NCBI RefSeq assembly: GCF_000971135.1
Contig: NZ_BBLW01000001.1
Coordinates: 248,001 to 312,000, forward strand
DNA: 64,000 bases
Direction of reading: 5' to 3'
Origin: Demequina phytophila
GTDB lineage: Bacteria; Actinomycetota; Actinomycetes; Actinomycetales; Demequinaceae
Part shown: positions 43,170 to 52,347 of the stretch, one piece after another
Layout of the letters: the number at the start of each line of letters is the position of its first letter
Numbering within the stretch: position 1 is the first letter of the stretch
Program-made: the position numbers and the translations under genes
The notes under the pieces: model-generated
Seen by the model: the letters and a program-made list of their open reading frames with translations, nothing else
What the model was told of the DNA's origin: nothing
Databases searched by the model: none

Positions 43170-44459
43170 GTGAGCCCTGCCCGCCTTCCCACCGTCCCCG
43201 CCGCGCCCGGGCTCACGCTCATCACGGGGGCGACGGTGATCGACGGCACGGGGGCAGAACCGCGCGAGGGGTGCGACGTCGAGATCCGCGACGGCATCAT
43301 CACCGCGGTGGGTCCGACGAGCCCCGCGGCCGCGCGCCCGGACACCCTCGTCGACGGCGCGGGCGCCTGGCTGATGCCGGGGTTCGTGGACGCGCACGTG
43401 CACCTCACCATGCCCAACGGCGCGCGTCCCGAGGACGAGCGCCTCAAGTTCGCCGAGGAGCATGCCTTCGCGACCGCCGAGTCGATGCGCCTCACCCTCG
43501 AGGCGGGCGTGACGGCCGCGCGGGACCTGTCCGGCCTCACCCCGGGCTACCGCAACGCCGTCGCCCAGGGGCTGATCACGGGACCGCGCATGCACATGTC
43601 GATCGCTCTCCTGTCCCCCACCGGCGGGCACGCGGACCCGGTCCACGCGAACGGCAGCGTCGCCGGCTACGTCGCCTACGAGGCGATCCCCAGCTGGGCC
43701 GTCGTGGACACGGACGACGAGGTGATCAAGGCGGTCCGGGCGCTGATGCGCACCGGCGCCGACGTGATCAAGGTGTGCACCACGGGCGGCATCTCCACCC
43801 CCACGGACAGCCCGGACGACCTGGGGCTGAGCGAGGAGCAGGTGCGTCTCATCGCCGCGGAGGTGACCCGGCGCGGCGGTCGCGCGATCGCGGCGCACGC
43901 GCAGGGCAACGCGGGCGCGCTCGCCGCCGTGCGCGGCGGCACCACCAGCCTCGAGCACGGCTACGAGATGTCCGAGGAGCTCATCGAGGAGATGCGAGCG
44001 CGCGGCACGGTGCTGGTCCCGACGCTGTCCACCCTGTCCCTCACCCCCGACCCGGCCGTCAAGCCTGCCGCGGTGGTGGCCAAGAAGAAGGAGTGGCAGG
44101 TGCGCGGGCGCGATGCGGCCTCGCGGGCGATCGCCGCGGGCATCCCGGTGGCGCTCGGCACCGACGCGGGCATCCACCCGCACGGCCGCAACCTCGCCGA
44201 GCTGGGCCACCTGGTGGACGCCGGCATGACCCCGCTCGCGGCGATCCACGCGGGCACGCAGGCCGGTGCCCGGCTGCTGGGCCTCGACGCCCACGTGGGT
44301 ACCGTCGCGCCTGGCATGCTCGCCGACCTGGTGCTGACGGGCGTGGACCCGCTGACACGGATCCACGCCCTGGCGGACGCCCGCACGGTGGAGGCCGTGA
44401 TGCAGGGAGGCCGCGTGGTCAAGGACGCCGCGGGACGCGCGACGGCGCCCCGCGGCTGA
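43170..44459 (+). CDS. Amidohydrolase family protein (imidazolonepropionase/prolidase-like)
   Basis: 429-residue TIM-barrel metal hydrolase. Ligands are visible in FVDAHVHLT, the lysine in DVIKVCTTGG, His in IAAHAQGN and LEHGYE, and the Asp in ALGTDAGIHP. This subgroup contains Xaa-Pro peptidases, organophosphate-active enzymes and imidazolonepropionase relatives, so the substrate is open. GTG 43170 has GGAGG 8 nt upstream. A CCCCGCG/CGCGGGG hairpin (43126-43144) just precedes the ribosome-binding site and could modulate translation. It is convergent with the MFS gene of the next cluster, 4 bp apart. Confidence 0.87.
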   Translation: MSPARLPTVPAAPGLTLITGATVIDGTGAEPREGCDVEIRDGIITAVGPTSPAAARPDTLVDGAGAWLMPGFVDAHVHLTMPNGARPEDERLKFAEEHAFATAESMRLTLEAGVTAARDLSGLTPGYRNAVAQGLITGPRMHMSIALLSPTGGHADPVHANGSVAGYVAYEAIPSWAVVDTDDEVIKAVRALMRTGADVIKVCTTGGISTPTDSPDDLGLSEEQVRLIAAEVTRRGGRAIAAHAQGNAGALAAVRGGTTSLEHGYEMSEELIEEMRARGTVLVPTLSTLSLTPDPAVKPAAVVAKKKEWQVRGRDAASRAIAAGIPVALGTDAGIHPHGRNLAELGHLVDAGMTPLAAIHAGTQAGARLLGLDAHVGTVAPGMLADLVLTGVDPLTRIHALADARTVEAVMQGGRVVKDAAGRATAPRG

Positions 44460-44463
44460 CCGC

Positions 44464-45723
44464 TCAGGCGCGGGCGGGCTCCTCGCTCGCTGTCTCGGCG
44501 CCTGCGGGGACCTCGGCGGTGGCGGCCGCGCGACGTCGCGCCCGCGCGGTCGCCGCCCATGCCACGCCCGCGGTGATCGCGCAGGCGACGAACAGCACCG
44601 AGGAGAGGTACGGCAGCTGCTCGAGCCGCCCCTGGTCCACCTGCGCGCTCGCCAGCGCGGCACCGATCGAGGTGCCGGTGTAGATCAGCGACGAGTTGAT
44701 GCCGACCACCACATTCACGTGGCGGCCGGAGTGCCCGACGATGAGGGCCTGCAGCGGCGGGTTGATCGCCCACGAGCAGAATCCCCACGCGAGCAGCAGC
44801 AGGGCGGCCGGCAGCGGGCCGGACACCAGCGCGAGGCCTCCCACGGAGACCGCCGCCGCGACGCCGAGCGCCGTGAGGATCCGGGCGGGTCCGAGCCTGT
44901 CGGCGAGGCCGCCCAGGACGCCGTTGCCGGCGAGGCCCGCGATCCCGTAGCAGAGCAGCAGCGCGGACAGCAGCGCACCGGACGCGCCCGTGGTGGACTC
45001 CAGGAACGGCGCGATGAAGGTGTTGAGCCCACCCGTCGCCGCCCCCTCGAGCAGTGCGGTCGCGAGCGTCGCGCCCAGCACCAGAGCGGCCGAGGCCCAC
45101 ACGGTGGCAGCGCCGTGCTCGCGCCGGCGCGCCTCCGCGCCCGCGAGCCGCAGCTCCGCCTGCCAGGGGCGCAGGGCCGCGACGGCGACGCAGACCAGCA
45201 CCGCGAGCGTGCCGACCATGATGAATGCGGCGCGCGCGCCCACGGTGGCGCCGAGCAGGTTGCCCAGCGGTGCGCCGACGAGCGACGAGGCGACCATGCC
45301 GGTGAAGGAGATGGACAGCGCGCGCGAGCGATGCGCGCCCGCGACGATGCTGCCGGCGTGCACGGTGCACATGGGCACCACGCCGGCGACGGCGACCGCC
45401 TGCGCGACACGGGCGACCATCAGCTGCGACACGGTGTCCACCTGGGACACGGCGACGGCCGCGGCCGCCACCAGGGGCAGCGCGACCATCATCACCGTGT
45501 ACGGCTCGAGCCGGCGCACGCTCCACGCGATGACCGGCGCCGCGACGGCGTAGGCGAGGCCGAACACGGCGTTCGACCGCCCGACATCGGCAAGCGAGAT
45601 GCCCGTCTCCTCAGCGAACGCGGACAGCACGCCCGGCACCAGCATCGAGCCGAGCGTCGCCGCGAACACCGCGCCCGCGAGCACCCAGAGCGTCAGCAGG
45701 GTGCGACGCGAGACCCCGCTCAC
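44464..45723 (-). CDS. MFS transporter
   Basis: 419-residue major facilitator with 12 spans. The loop 2-3 region (GLAYAVAAPVIAWSVRRLEPYTVM) is a degenerate form of the family motif, and a charged central loop (LRLAGAEARRREHG) separates the halves. It is the last gene of the operon that starts with the peptide/opine-type binding protein; its GTG overlaps the isochorismatase stop. It may export a product or take up a substrate of the N-catabolic pathway. Confidence 0.88.
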   Translation of the reverse strand: MSGVSRRTLLTLWVLAGAVFAATLGSMLVPGVLSAFAEETGISLADVGRSNAVFGLAYAVAAPVIAWSVRRLEPYTVMMVALPLVAAAAVAVSQVDTVSQLMVARVAQAVAVAGVVPMCTVHAGSIVAGAHRSRALSISFTGMVASSLVGAPLGNLLGATVGARAAFIMVGTLAVLVCVAVAALRPWQAELRLAGAEARRREHGAATVWASAALVLGATLATALLEGAATGGLNTFIAPFLESTTGASGALLSALLLCYGIAGLAGNGVLGGLADRLGPARILTALGVAAAVSVGGLALVSGPLPAALLLLAWGFCSWAINPPLQALIVGHSGRHVNVVVGINSSLIYTGTSIGAALASAQVDQGRLEQLPYLSSVLFVACAITAGVAWAATARARRRAAATAEVPAGAETASEEPARA

Positions 45724-46328
45724 GCGTCGGCGGGAACGGCCGCGCCCTCGAGCGAACCCAGCCAGCGCATCGTCTCCGCGGACGTGACCAGGGAGCCGTG
45801 CTGGAGGTAGTGGATCATCTCGAGCGCGTCGTCGTGCGCCTGGAGCGAGGAGCCCATCACCACGTCGGTCACCACGTTGAGGTGGAAGTCGCGCTGGTGC
45901 GCGTCGACCGCGGTGTAGAGGATGCAGATGTCCGTGAAGCCGCCGATGAGCACGAGCGTCTCCGCCTTGTAGGCCTTGAGGACGATGTCGAGCTCGGTGC
46001 CGAAGAACCCGCTGTAGCGGCGCTTGCGGATGTGGAACTCGTCGGGCGTGGGCTCGAGGCCCTCGGCCAGCTCGGTGTACTTGTTGCCCTCGATGCAGTG
46101 CGGGCCCTCGGAGCCGTCGAGCTCGCGCCCGATGTCGGTGAGGTGCGGCTTGTGGACCTCCTGGATCCACACGACGGGTACGCCCTTGGCGCGGGCCTCC
46201 GCGACCATCGTGACGGCCTTGTCCCGCTGCGCGGGGATGTCGAACGGGTCGTCCTGGGACATGGGGCCGTCCATCGGGCCGCCCTGGAAGTCGACCACCA
46301 CGAGCACGGTGGAGCCGTGGATGTTCAT
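45720..46328 (-). CDS. Isochorismatase-fold cysteine hydrolase, copy 1
   Basis: 202-residue alpha/beta hydrolase of the isochorismatase-like (cysteine amidohydrolase) superfamily. The catalytic triad is visible as Asp13 (VVVDFQGG), Lys102 (RKRRYSGFF) and Cys135 (GGFTDICILYTAVDA). An unusual shared motif, HKPHLTDIGRELDGSEGPHC, lies between the first two. Such enzymes cleave small amides such as biuret, nicotinamide or ureido acids. ATG 46328 overlaps the second copy. Its place behind an importer and near allophanate hydrolase suggests removal of an amide from the imported compound. Confidence 0.9.
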   Translation of the reverse strand: MNIHGSTVLVVVDFQGGPMDGPMSQDDPFDIPAQRDKAVTMVAEARAKGVPVVWIQEVHKPHLTDIGRELDGSEGPHCIEGNKYTELAEGLEPTPDEFHIRKRRYSGFFGTELDIVLKAYKAETLVLIGGFTDICILYTAVDAHQRDFHLNVVTDVVMGSSLQAHDDALEMIHYLQHGSLVTSAETMRWLGSLEGAAVPADA

Positions 46329-46990
46329 GCGTCCTCCTTCGAGGTCTCGGTGGTGGGCTGCGGGAGCGCGTCGAGCCAGGCGTCGACCGCCTCGAGCGAG
46401 ACGAGGGCGTCGCGCTGGAGGTACTTCATCGCGCGCAGCGCGGCGTCGTGGAGCTTCTGGCCCGAGCCGATCACCATGTCGGTGACGGTCCGGAAGCGGT
46501 AGTCGAGCTGATGCGCGTCGACCGCGGTGTAGTGGATGCACACGTCCGTCATCCCGCCGATGAGGATGAGGGTCTCGGCCTTGTAGCCCTTGAGCACGAT
46601 GTCGAGCTCGGAGCCGAAGAACGCGCTGTAGCGGCGCTTCTTGATCAGGTACTCCTCGGGGCGGGGCTCGAGCCCGGGGTGGAGGTCGGTGCGCGGGTCG
46701 CCCTCGACGCAGTGGACGTTCTCATTGCCGTCGAGCTCGCGACCGATGTCGATCAGCGAGGGCTTGTGCACCTCCTGGATGAAGACCACGGGCACGCCCT
46801 TCGCGCGGAAGCGGGCGACCATGTCGACCGCCTTCGCGTTGCGTTCGGGCCGGCCGGGCATGTAGCCGGGCTTGTCCGCGCCGAACGACGACGGCTGGCC
46901 GCCGCCCTGGATGTCGACCACCACGAGGACGGCGTTGCCGACCACGTCGAGGGTGTCGGAGGGGGTGATGTCTGTCACCTGAAGTGGCAT
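46325..46990 (-). CDS. Isochorismatase-fold cysteine hydrolase, copy 2
   Basis: 221-residue paralog of the downstream gene with triad Asp26 (VVVDIQGG), Lys118 (IKKRRYSAFF) and Cys151 (GGMTDVCIHYTAVDA). It also has HKPSLIDIGRELDGNENVHC. The two differ mainly at the N-terminus and around residues 30-50 and 95-115, which shape the active-site entrance. They may act on successive or different amides, or form a heteromer. ATG 46990 lies 19 bp after the permease stop. Confidence 0.9.
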   Translation of the reverse strand: MPLQVTDITPSDTLDVVGNAVLVVVDIQGGGQPSSFGADKPGYMPGRPERNAKAVDMVARFRAKGVPVVFIQEVHKPSLIDIGRELDGNENVHCVEGDPRTDLHPGLEPRPEEYLIKKRRYSAFFGSELDIVLKGYKAETLILIGGMTDVCIHYTAVDAHQLDYRFRTVTDMVIGSGQKLHDAALRAMKYLQRDALVSLEAVDAWLDALPQPTTETSKEDA

Positions 46991-47009
46991 GAGGGGGTCC
47001 TTTCCGAGA

Positions 47010-48008
47010 TCAGGAGAGCCGGACGCGGGGGTCGACGGCCGCGAGCGCGACGTCGACCAGGGTGTTGAGGATCACGTAGACGGCGCCGAGGATGAGGCAC
47101 ACGGCAGCGATGGCCGGGAAGTCGCCGACGCCGATCGCGCCGGAGAGGTAGGAGCCGAGGCCGTTCCACGAGAACACCTGCTCGACGACCACCAGGCTCG
47201 ACACCATGAACCCCGCCTGAACGGCGAGGAGGGACAGCGCCGGCGAGGAGGCGTTGCGCAGCGCGTGACGGCGCAGCACCGTGCCCTCGCGCTCCCCGAG
47301 CGCGCGGGCGGTCCGCGCCCACGGCGAGCCGAGCGAGGAGGAGATGCCGTCCGCGAGCACGCGCGCCAGGGCGACGCCCGAGCCCACCGCGGCGGCGAGC
47401 GCGGGCAGCAGCAGGTGCTGGATCGCGTCCCAGGTGTAGGTGGGGCTGCCGTGCAGGATGCCGTCGAGGACGTAGAAGCCGGTCGCGTCCTCATAGGGGC
47501 CATAGGAGGAGCGGCCCGCGGCGGGGAGGGCGCCGTCCAGCCACTTGTAGAACACGAGCACGGAGAGCATCGCGATGAGGAACGACGGCGCGGACGCCGC
47601 GGAGAAGAACACGAAGCGCATGAACGCCCCGAACCGTCCCGGTCGCGAGTACAGCGAGGCGAGCGAGACGCCGATCACGACGGTGAGGGCGAGGGCCCAG
47701 CCCGCGAGCTCGAGCGTCGCGGGCAGGCGGGTCGACAGCTCGTCCGCGATGGGCCGCTTGGAGGAGAGCGAGATGCCGAAGTCGCCCTGGACGGCGCCCG
47801 CGACGAAGGACCCGAACTGCACGGGGATGGGGTTGTCGAGCCCGAGCTCCTCGCGCGCGGCCTCGACGGCCTCCGCGCTCGCGTTCACGCCGACGTACGT
47901 GCGGACCGGGTCGGAGTCCGCGACCTTGCCGAGGGTGAACACCAGCAGGGTGAGGAAGAACAGCACCACCGCGAGCGAGCCGAGGCGCTTGGCGACGAAG
48001 ACCAGCAT
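47010..48008 (-). CDS. Peptide/opine ABC transporter permease (DppB type)
   Basis: 332-residue permease with the N-terminal span typical of DppB (VAKRLGSLAVVLFFLTLLVFTLGKV), an extracytoplasmic loop, and the EAA-like loop GSPWARTARALGEREGTVLRRHALRNASSPALSLLA that docks the ATPase. It ends ...DVALAAVDPRVRLS, the usual DppB terminus. ATG 48008 starts 2 bp after the stop of the second permease gene. It forms the channel with that permease. Confidence 0.94.
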   Translation of the reverse strand: MLVFVAKRLGSLAVVLFFLTLLVFTLGKVADSDPVRTYVGVNASAEAVEAAREELGLDNPIPVQFGSFVAGAVQGDFGISLSSKRPIADELSTRLPATLELAGWALALTVVIGVSLASLYSRPGRFGAFMRFVFFSAASAPSFLIAMLSVLVFYKWLDGALPAAGRSSYGPYEDATGFYVLDGILHGSPTYTWDAIQHLLLPALAAAVGSGVALARVLADGISSSLGSPWARTARALGEREGTVLRRHALRNASSPALSLLAVQAGFMVSSLVVVEQVFSWNGLGSYLSGAIGVGDFPAIAAVCLILGAVYVILNTLVDVALAAVDPRVRLS

Positions 48009-48010
48009 GG

Positions 48011-48889
48011 TCACACACCCGTCCGCCGGAGCATGACGCGCAGGGCGTCGCCGGCATAGTTGAAGACGAAGGCCAGCAGGCCGATCGCGAGGCTCGGGAG
48101 GACCGCGACCCACCACGCGTTGAGGAAGTACTTCATGCCGTCCGAGGCCATGCGGCCGAGCTCGGGGGCCGGTGCCGGGGTGCCGAGGCCGATGAAGGAC
48201 AGCGCGGCGAGGGTCATGACGACGGCGCCGATGTCGAGGCTCGCCGTCACCACGACGGTGGGCGTGACCGCGGGCACCACGTGGCGCCACAGCAGCTTCC
48301 AGCCGCGCACGCCCGCGACCCGCGCCGCCTGGACGTGGGGCAGCGCGGCGACGCGGCGCACCTCGCCGCGCACCAGGCGGGCGTACAGCGGCCACCACAC
48401 GACGATGATGCCGATCATCGCGGATCCGAGGGACTGGCCGATCGCGGCGGCGATCGCCATCGCGATGATCATCGCGGGGAACGCGAGGAAGAGGTCGGTG
48501 AAGCGCATGAGCGCACTGTCGATCCACCCGCCCCTGAAGCCGGCGACCACGCCGATCAGCGTGCCGATCGCGGCGGCGATCAGCGTCACCACGACGGCGG
48601 CGAAGAGGCTGCGCTGCATGCCCGCGACCAGCCGGGTCGCCATGTCCATGCCGAGCACGTCGGTGCCGAGCAGGTGCCCGGGCGACAGCGGCGGCAGGAG
48701 CTGCTCGCCCGAGGGGATGATCGCGCTGTACGGCATGAGGACGGGGCCGACGACGGCGATCAGCACGGTCAGCGCCACCGCGATCAGCGAGAGCTTCTCC
48801 CCCATCCCGAGGGCGGACCACGCGCCGTCGGGACGGTCGGGGGTGGGCCGCTCGAGCCGCTTGAGCGTGCGCCTAGGCGAGTACAGCAT
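48011..48889 (-). CDS. Peptide/opine ABC transporter permease (DppC type)
   Basis: 292-residue permease with a cytoplasmic N-terminus, a first span near residue 35, then LLGTDVLGMDMATRLVAGMQRSL, the DppC hallmark, and the docking loop LPHVQAARVAGVRGWKLLWRHVVPAVTPTVVVTA. ATG 48889 has GAGG 7 nt upstream and overlaps the end of the ATPase gene by 17 bp. Confidence 0.94.
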   Translation of the reverse strand: MLYSPRRTLKRLERPTPDRPDGAWSALGMGEKLSLIAVALTVLIAVVGPVLMPYSAIIPSGEQLLPPLSPGHLLGTDVLGMDMATRLVAGMQRSLFAAVVVTLIAAAIGTLIGVVAGFRGGWIDSALMRFTDLFLAFPAMIIAMAIAAAIGQSLGSAMIGIIVVWWPLYARLVRGEVRRVAALPHVQAARVAGVRGWKLLWRHVVPAVTPTVVVTASLDIGAVVMTLAALSFIGLGTPAPAPELGRMASDGMKYFLNAWWVAVLPSLAIGLLAFVFNYAGDALRVMLRRTGV

Positions 48890-50591
48890 CGACGAGCCTC
48901 CGGCCGTAGTCCGTGGTGATGTCCTGCGCGAGCCGCTCGGCGCCGACCGTCTCGACGATCTCGCCGCCGGTCATGACGAGCACGCGGTCGGCGATCAGCC
49001 GCGCAGCGGCAAGGTCGTGCGTCACGAACATCACGGAGATGCCGAGCGAATGCCGGAGCAGGTTGATGAGGTTGAGCACCGAGCACGCGACGGACACATC
49101 CAGCGCGCTCGTGGGTTCGTCGCACAGCAGCACGGACGGCGGCACCACCACCGCCCGCGCGATCGCCACGCGTTGCTGCTGGCCGCCCGACAGCTGCGTG
49201 GGCCGGGCCGCGAGCACGGACTCGTCGAGGCCCACCAGCTCGAGGGTGCTGAGAGCGAGGGCGCGCATCTGGGCGCGCGACATGCCGGCACCCGTGGTGG
49301 TGTGCTCGATGCGCTCGCGCAGGAGCTCCTCGACCGTGCGCCACGGCGTGAGGGAGGCGCCCGCATCCTGGAAGATCACCTGGGTGCCCTCGCCTGCGAC
49401 ACCCTGCGAGTCGACGGAGCCGGTATCGGGCTTCTCGATCCCCGCCGCGATCCGCAGCAGCGTCGACTTGCCCGATCCGGACTCGCCGACGAGCGCGACC
49501 GCCTCGCGGTAACCGATCTCGAAGGACACGTTCGTAAGCACGTGGTTCCCCACCTTGCGCCCCTTGACGCGGGACCAGTAGGTCTTGTCGACCTCGTTGA
49601 CCGCGAGCGAGGGCCGGGTGACGTGCTCGACGAGCCGGACGTCGGTCAGGCCGCTTGCCGCTCCGACCGCCGCGGTGCGTCCCATGAAGCGCTCCCACTC
49701 GAGGTCGCCCGCACCCCACGCGTCGGCGACGCCCTCGTCCGGCCGCCCCTGCTCGCTCAACACGTCCCGCATGGACGCCACGACGGCCGGCTCGGGAGCG
49801 CCGACGGGGCGCATGCGGTCCGTGGTCAGGGTGATGCGGGAGGCCATGAGCCGCTGCGTGTAGGCGTCCTCGGGACGCGCGATGACGTCGCCGGCGGGGC
49901 CGGTCTCGACCACCAGGCCGTCCTTCATCACGGCGATGTCGTCGCACATGTGGCGGGCGACGCCCAGGTCGTGGGTGACGAAGAGGACCGCGCACCCGGC
50001 GCCCTCGATCGCCTCGCGCAGCACGCTCAGCACCTCGGCCTGCACGGACACGTCGAGCGCGGTGGTCGGCTCGTCGGCGACCAGGAGACGGGGCTGCGGC
50101 GCCAGCGCGAGCGCGATCATCACGCGCTGGCGCATACCGCCGGACAGCTGGTGGGGGTACTTCTTGAGCACCTCGCCCGCGCGGCGGATCTGGACGCGCT
50201 CGAGGGCGGCGACCGAGGCCTCGGCGGAGCCGGTGTAGCGGTTGAGCATCCGACCGATGGTCATGGTCGGGTCGAGCGAGCGCATCGGGTCCTGGAACAC
50301 GGACGTGACGTCGCGGCCGCGCACCTGCGCCCACGCGGGGTCCGTGATGGGGGTGAGGTCGCGGCCCGCGATGGCGATGCGCCCCGTCGCGTGCGCGGAG
50401 CCGTCCGCCGCGATGATGCCCTGGACGGCGGCGCCGATGGTCGACTTGCCCGAGCCGGACTCGCCGACGAGGCCCAGGCAGCGGCCCGCGGCGATCGACA
50501 GCGACACGTCCTGGACGGCGGTGACGACGCGTCCGCGGCCGCGGTACGTCACCGTGAGGTCGGAGACCGTGAGGACGGTCGGTTCGGCCAT
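48873..50591 (-). CDS. Peptide/opine ABC transporter, fused double ATPase (DppD-DppF)
   Basis: 572-residue fusion of two ABC domains that are often separate proteins. The first half has GESGSGKST, LSGGMRQRVMIALAL and LLVADEPTTALDV; the second has [24 protein letters not shown] and VLLCDEPTSALDV. A linker of about 80 residues joins them. Both halves look catalytically complete. ATG 50591 has AGGAGAGG upstream. The long in-frame extension upstream of this start is antisense-like and not coding. Confidence 0.94.
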   Translation of the reverse strand: MAEPTVLTVSDLTVTYRGRGRVVTAVQDVSLSIAAGRCLGLVGESGSGKSTIGAAVQGIIAADGSAHATGRIAIAGRDLTPITDPAWAQVRGRDVTSVFQDPMRSLDPTMTIGRMLNRYTGSAEASVAALERVQIRRAGEVLKKYPHQLSGGMRQRVMIALALAPQPRLLVADEPTTALDVSVQAEVLSVLREAIEGAGCAVLFVTHDLGVARHMCDDIAVMKDGLVVETGPAGDVIARPEDAYTQRLMASRITLTTDRMRPVGAPEPAVVASMRDVLSEQGRPDEGVADAWGAGDLEWERFMGRTAAVGAASGLTDVRLVEHVTRPSLAVNEVDKTYWSRVKGRKVGNHVLTNVSFEIGYREAVALVGESGSGKSTLLRIAAGIEKPDTGSVDSQGVAGEGTQVIFQDAGASLTPWRTVEELLRERIEHTTTGAGMSRAQMRALALSTLELVGLDESVLAARPTQLSGGQQQRVAIARAVVVPPSVLLCDEPTSALDVSVACSVLNLINLLRHSLGISVMFVTHDLAAARLIADRVLVMTGGEIVETVGAERLAQDITTDYGRRLVDAVLA

Positions 50592-50614
50592 GGTGCCTCT
50601 CCTTCGCGAGGGGC

Positions 50615-50656
50615 GGCCTCCCGTGGCGGCGTGAGGGGGCGCCGCCACGGGAGGCC
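50615..50656 (-). terminator. Attenuator hairpin after the peptide/opine-binding-protein gene
   Basis: Perfect 16-bp stem, GGCCTCCCGTGGCGGC (50615-50630) and GCCGCCACGGGAGGCC (50641-50656), with a 10-nt loop, between the binding-protein gene and the ATPase gene. As in the sugar operon, it probably protects the binding-protein mRNA and lowers downstream expression. Confidence 0.85.
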
Positions 50657-50671
50657 TGTTCGGGGTGGGCC

Positions 50672-52255
50672 CTACTGGCCCGGGGTGAGCTGCGTGAAGT
50701 CGAACGTGATGCCCAGCAGCGGGTAGCTCGCCGACTCGGCGCCCGTGATCCCCGCCTGGAAGGCTGCGGAGACCTTGAGGTCGGCGACCGTGTAGTAGTC
50801 GGCCGAGTCGGTGATCAGGTCCGTGACCTCGCCGTACAGGGAGTGGTCGCCGGTCTCGATGGCCTCGTCGAGGACAGCGTCGAGCCCCTCGATCTCCGGG
50901 TAGAAGAGATTGAGGCCACCGCTGGACGAGTACAGCAGGCGCGCCCAGGCGTCGGGGTGGGCGGCGTCGGGGAAGACGCTCATCAGCGTGATGTCGGGCG
51001 CCTTCTCGGGGTCGAAGACCGTGGACCAGTACGCGCTGGACTCCAGGCCGACCGACTCCGCGGTGATCCCCACGGTGTTGAGCTGTGCCGCGAGGTTGTC
51101 CGCGATGTCCTGCCCGCCGGGGACGTAGGACGGGTAGTTGATGGAGATCTTCTGACCCGCGAGATCGCCCTCGGCGAGCGCGGCGAGCGCGTCCGCGTCG
51201 TATTCGATGCCGGTCTGGTTGAGGTCGGAGTCGACCAGCGTCGACGGGAACACGCCCGTCGAGGTGGTGCCGAGCTCGCCGTACACGGACTGCACGATGC
51301 CGTCCCAGTCGACGCCGGACAGGAGCGCCTGACGGGTCTCGACGTCCGCGAGCGCGGCGCGGCCGGGGTTGAGGTAGACCACGGGCGCCATCATCGAGGG
51401 GTACGTGTACGCGTTGAGGTCCGCGTTCTGGCTGAGCGCGTCGAACAGCGGCTTGTTGGCGGAGCCGATGTAGCCGTCGAGCTCGCCGCTCTCCAGCTGG
51501 AGCTGGATGGTGTTGGTGGAGTCGAGGATGTGGAACTCGATCGACTCGTAGCCGCCGGTGTCGCCCCAGTAGGAGTCGTTCGCGGTGAGCTCGTAGTTGA
51601 CGCCCTCGTCGAAGGTGCCGTACTGGAACGGTCCGGTGCCGGCGGAGTTCGCGGCGAACCACTCGGCGTCGTCGCCGTGGGCGGTGAGCGCCTCCGGCGA
51701 GATCATCTTGAGGCCGAACGGCGACGCGAGGTAGTCGAGGAACGCGTCGTTCGGCGCCTCGAGGGTGAAGACCACCTCGGTGTCGGACGGGGTGTCGATC
51801 GAGGCGATGCCGCCCACCAGGTACGCGGGTCCGGACTCGCCCGCGGTGAGGAGGCGGTCGACGGACGGCTGCACCGCGGCGGAGGTGAACGGCGTGCCGT
51901 CGGCGAAGGTCACGCCCTCGCGGAGCGTGAACGTGTAGGTGAGGCCGTCCTCGGACACGGTCCACTCGGTCGCGAGCGACGGCACGATCTCCGCCTCCTC
52001 GGTGCCGGTCGCGTACTTGACGAGGCCCTCGTAGGCTGCGAGGACCAGGTTCATCTCGGAGCCGTTGTACGCGCTGCTCGGGTCGGGCGCCGAGATGTCG
52101 GAGGAGAGGCCCATGTCGAGCGTGGTGTCGACGTCGGCGGCGCCGGATGCTCCGGCCGACTGGCCGGGCAGCGACTCCTCGGCGCTCGAGCAGGCGGTGA
52201 GCCCGAGCGCCAGAGCGGCGGCTCCGGCGAGGGCGAAGGTGGTGCGGCGGTTCAC
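50672..52255 (-). CDS. Family 5 ABC substrate-binding lipoprotein (peptide/opine/nickel type)
   Basis: 527-residue lipoprotein, lipobox LGLTAC, with the SBP_bac_5 fold: SLATEWTVSEDGLTYTFTLREGVTFADGTPFTSAAV and the GTGPFQYGTF segment. It binds a solute, in this family anything from peptides to opines and small cations, for the DppBC-like permeases. GTG 52255 has GGAG 6 nt upstream. The palindrome at 52312-52325 lies on its promoter and matches the operators of the DUF1989 and carboxylase genes, so import is co-regulated with guanidine/urea breakdown. Confidence 0.93.
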   Translation of the reverse strand: MNRRTTFALAGAAALALGLTACSSAEESLPGQSAGASGAADVDTTLDMGLSSDISAPDPSSAYNGSEMNLVLAAYEGLVKYATGTEEAEIVPSLATEWTVSEDGLTYTFTLREGVTFADGTPFTSAAVQPSVDRLLTAGESGPAYLVGGIASIDTPSDTEVVFTLEAPNDAFLDYLASPFGLKMISPEALTAHGDDAEWFAANSAGTGPFQYGTFDEGVNYELTANDSYWGDTGGYESIEFHILDSTNTIQLQLESGELDGYIGSANKPLFDALSQNADLNAYTYPSMMAPVVYLNPGRAALADVETRQALLSGVDWDGIVQSVYGELGTTSTGVFPSTLVDSDLNQTGIEYDADALAALAEGDLAGQKISINYPSYVPGGQDIADNLAAQLNTVGITAESVGLESSAYWSTVFDPEKAPDITLMSVFPDAAHPDAWARLLYSSSGGLNLFYPEIEGLDAVLDEAIETGDHSLYGEVTDLITDSADYYTVADLKVSAAFQAGITGAESASYPLLGITFDFTQLTPGQ

Positions 52256-52311
52256 TGCTGGCTCCTTCGATGAGGGTTCGGGGGACCGTTGGGGGGAACG
52301 GTACGGAGAAC

Positions 52312-52325
52312 CTATCGGTCAATAG
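52312..52325. promoter_or_regulatory. TetR operator 1 of the N-catabolic regulon
   Basis: CTATCGGTCAATAG, 57 bp before the start of the substrate-binding-protein gene, part of AACTAT-N-ATAGGTT symmetry on the minus strand. It differs at two positions from CTATCGGTCGATAG-like sites at 55660 and 60815. Confidence 0.75.
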
Positions 52326-52347
52326 TTACATTCGGTCGCTGCCCGTG

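Noticed and set aside
48873-52322. Very long open frame running from the double ATPase through the binding-protein region
   Set aside because: Beyond the ATPase start at 50591 it is an Arg/His-rich antisense-like shadow of the binding-protein gene, which has a lipobox and good codon use in another frame.
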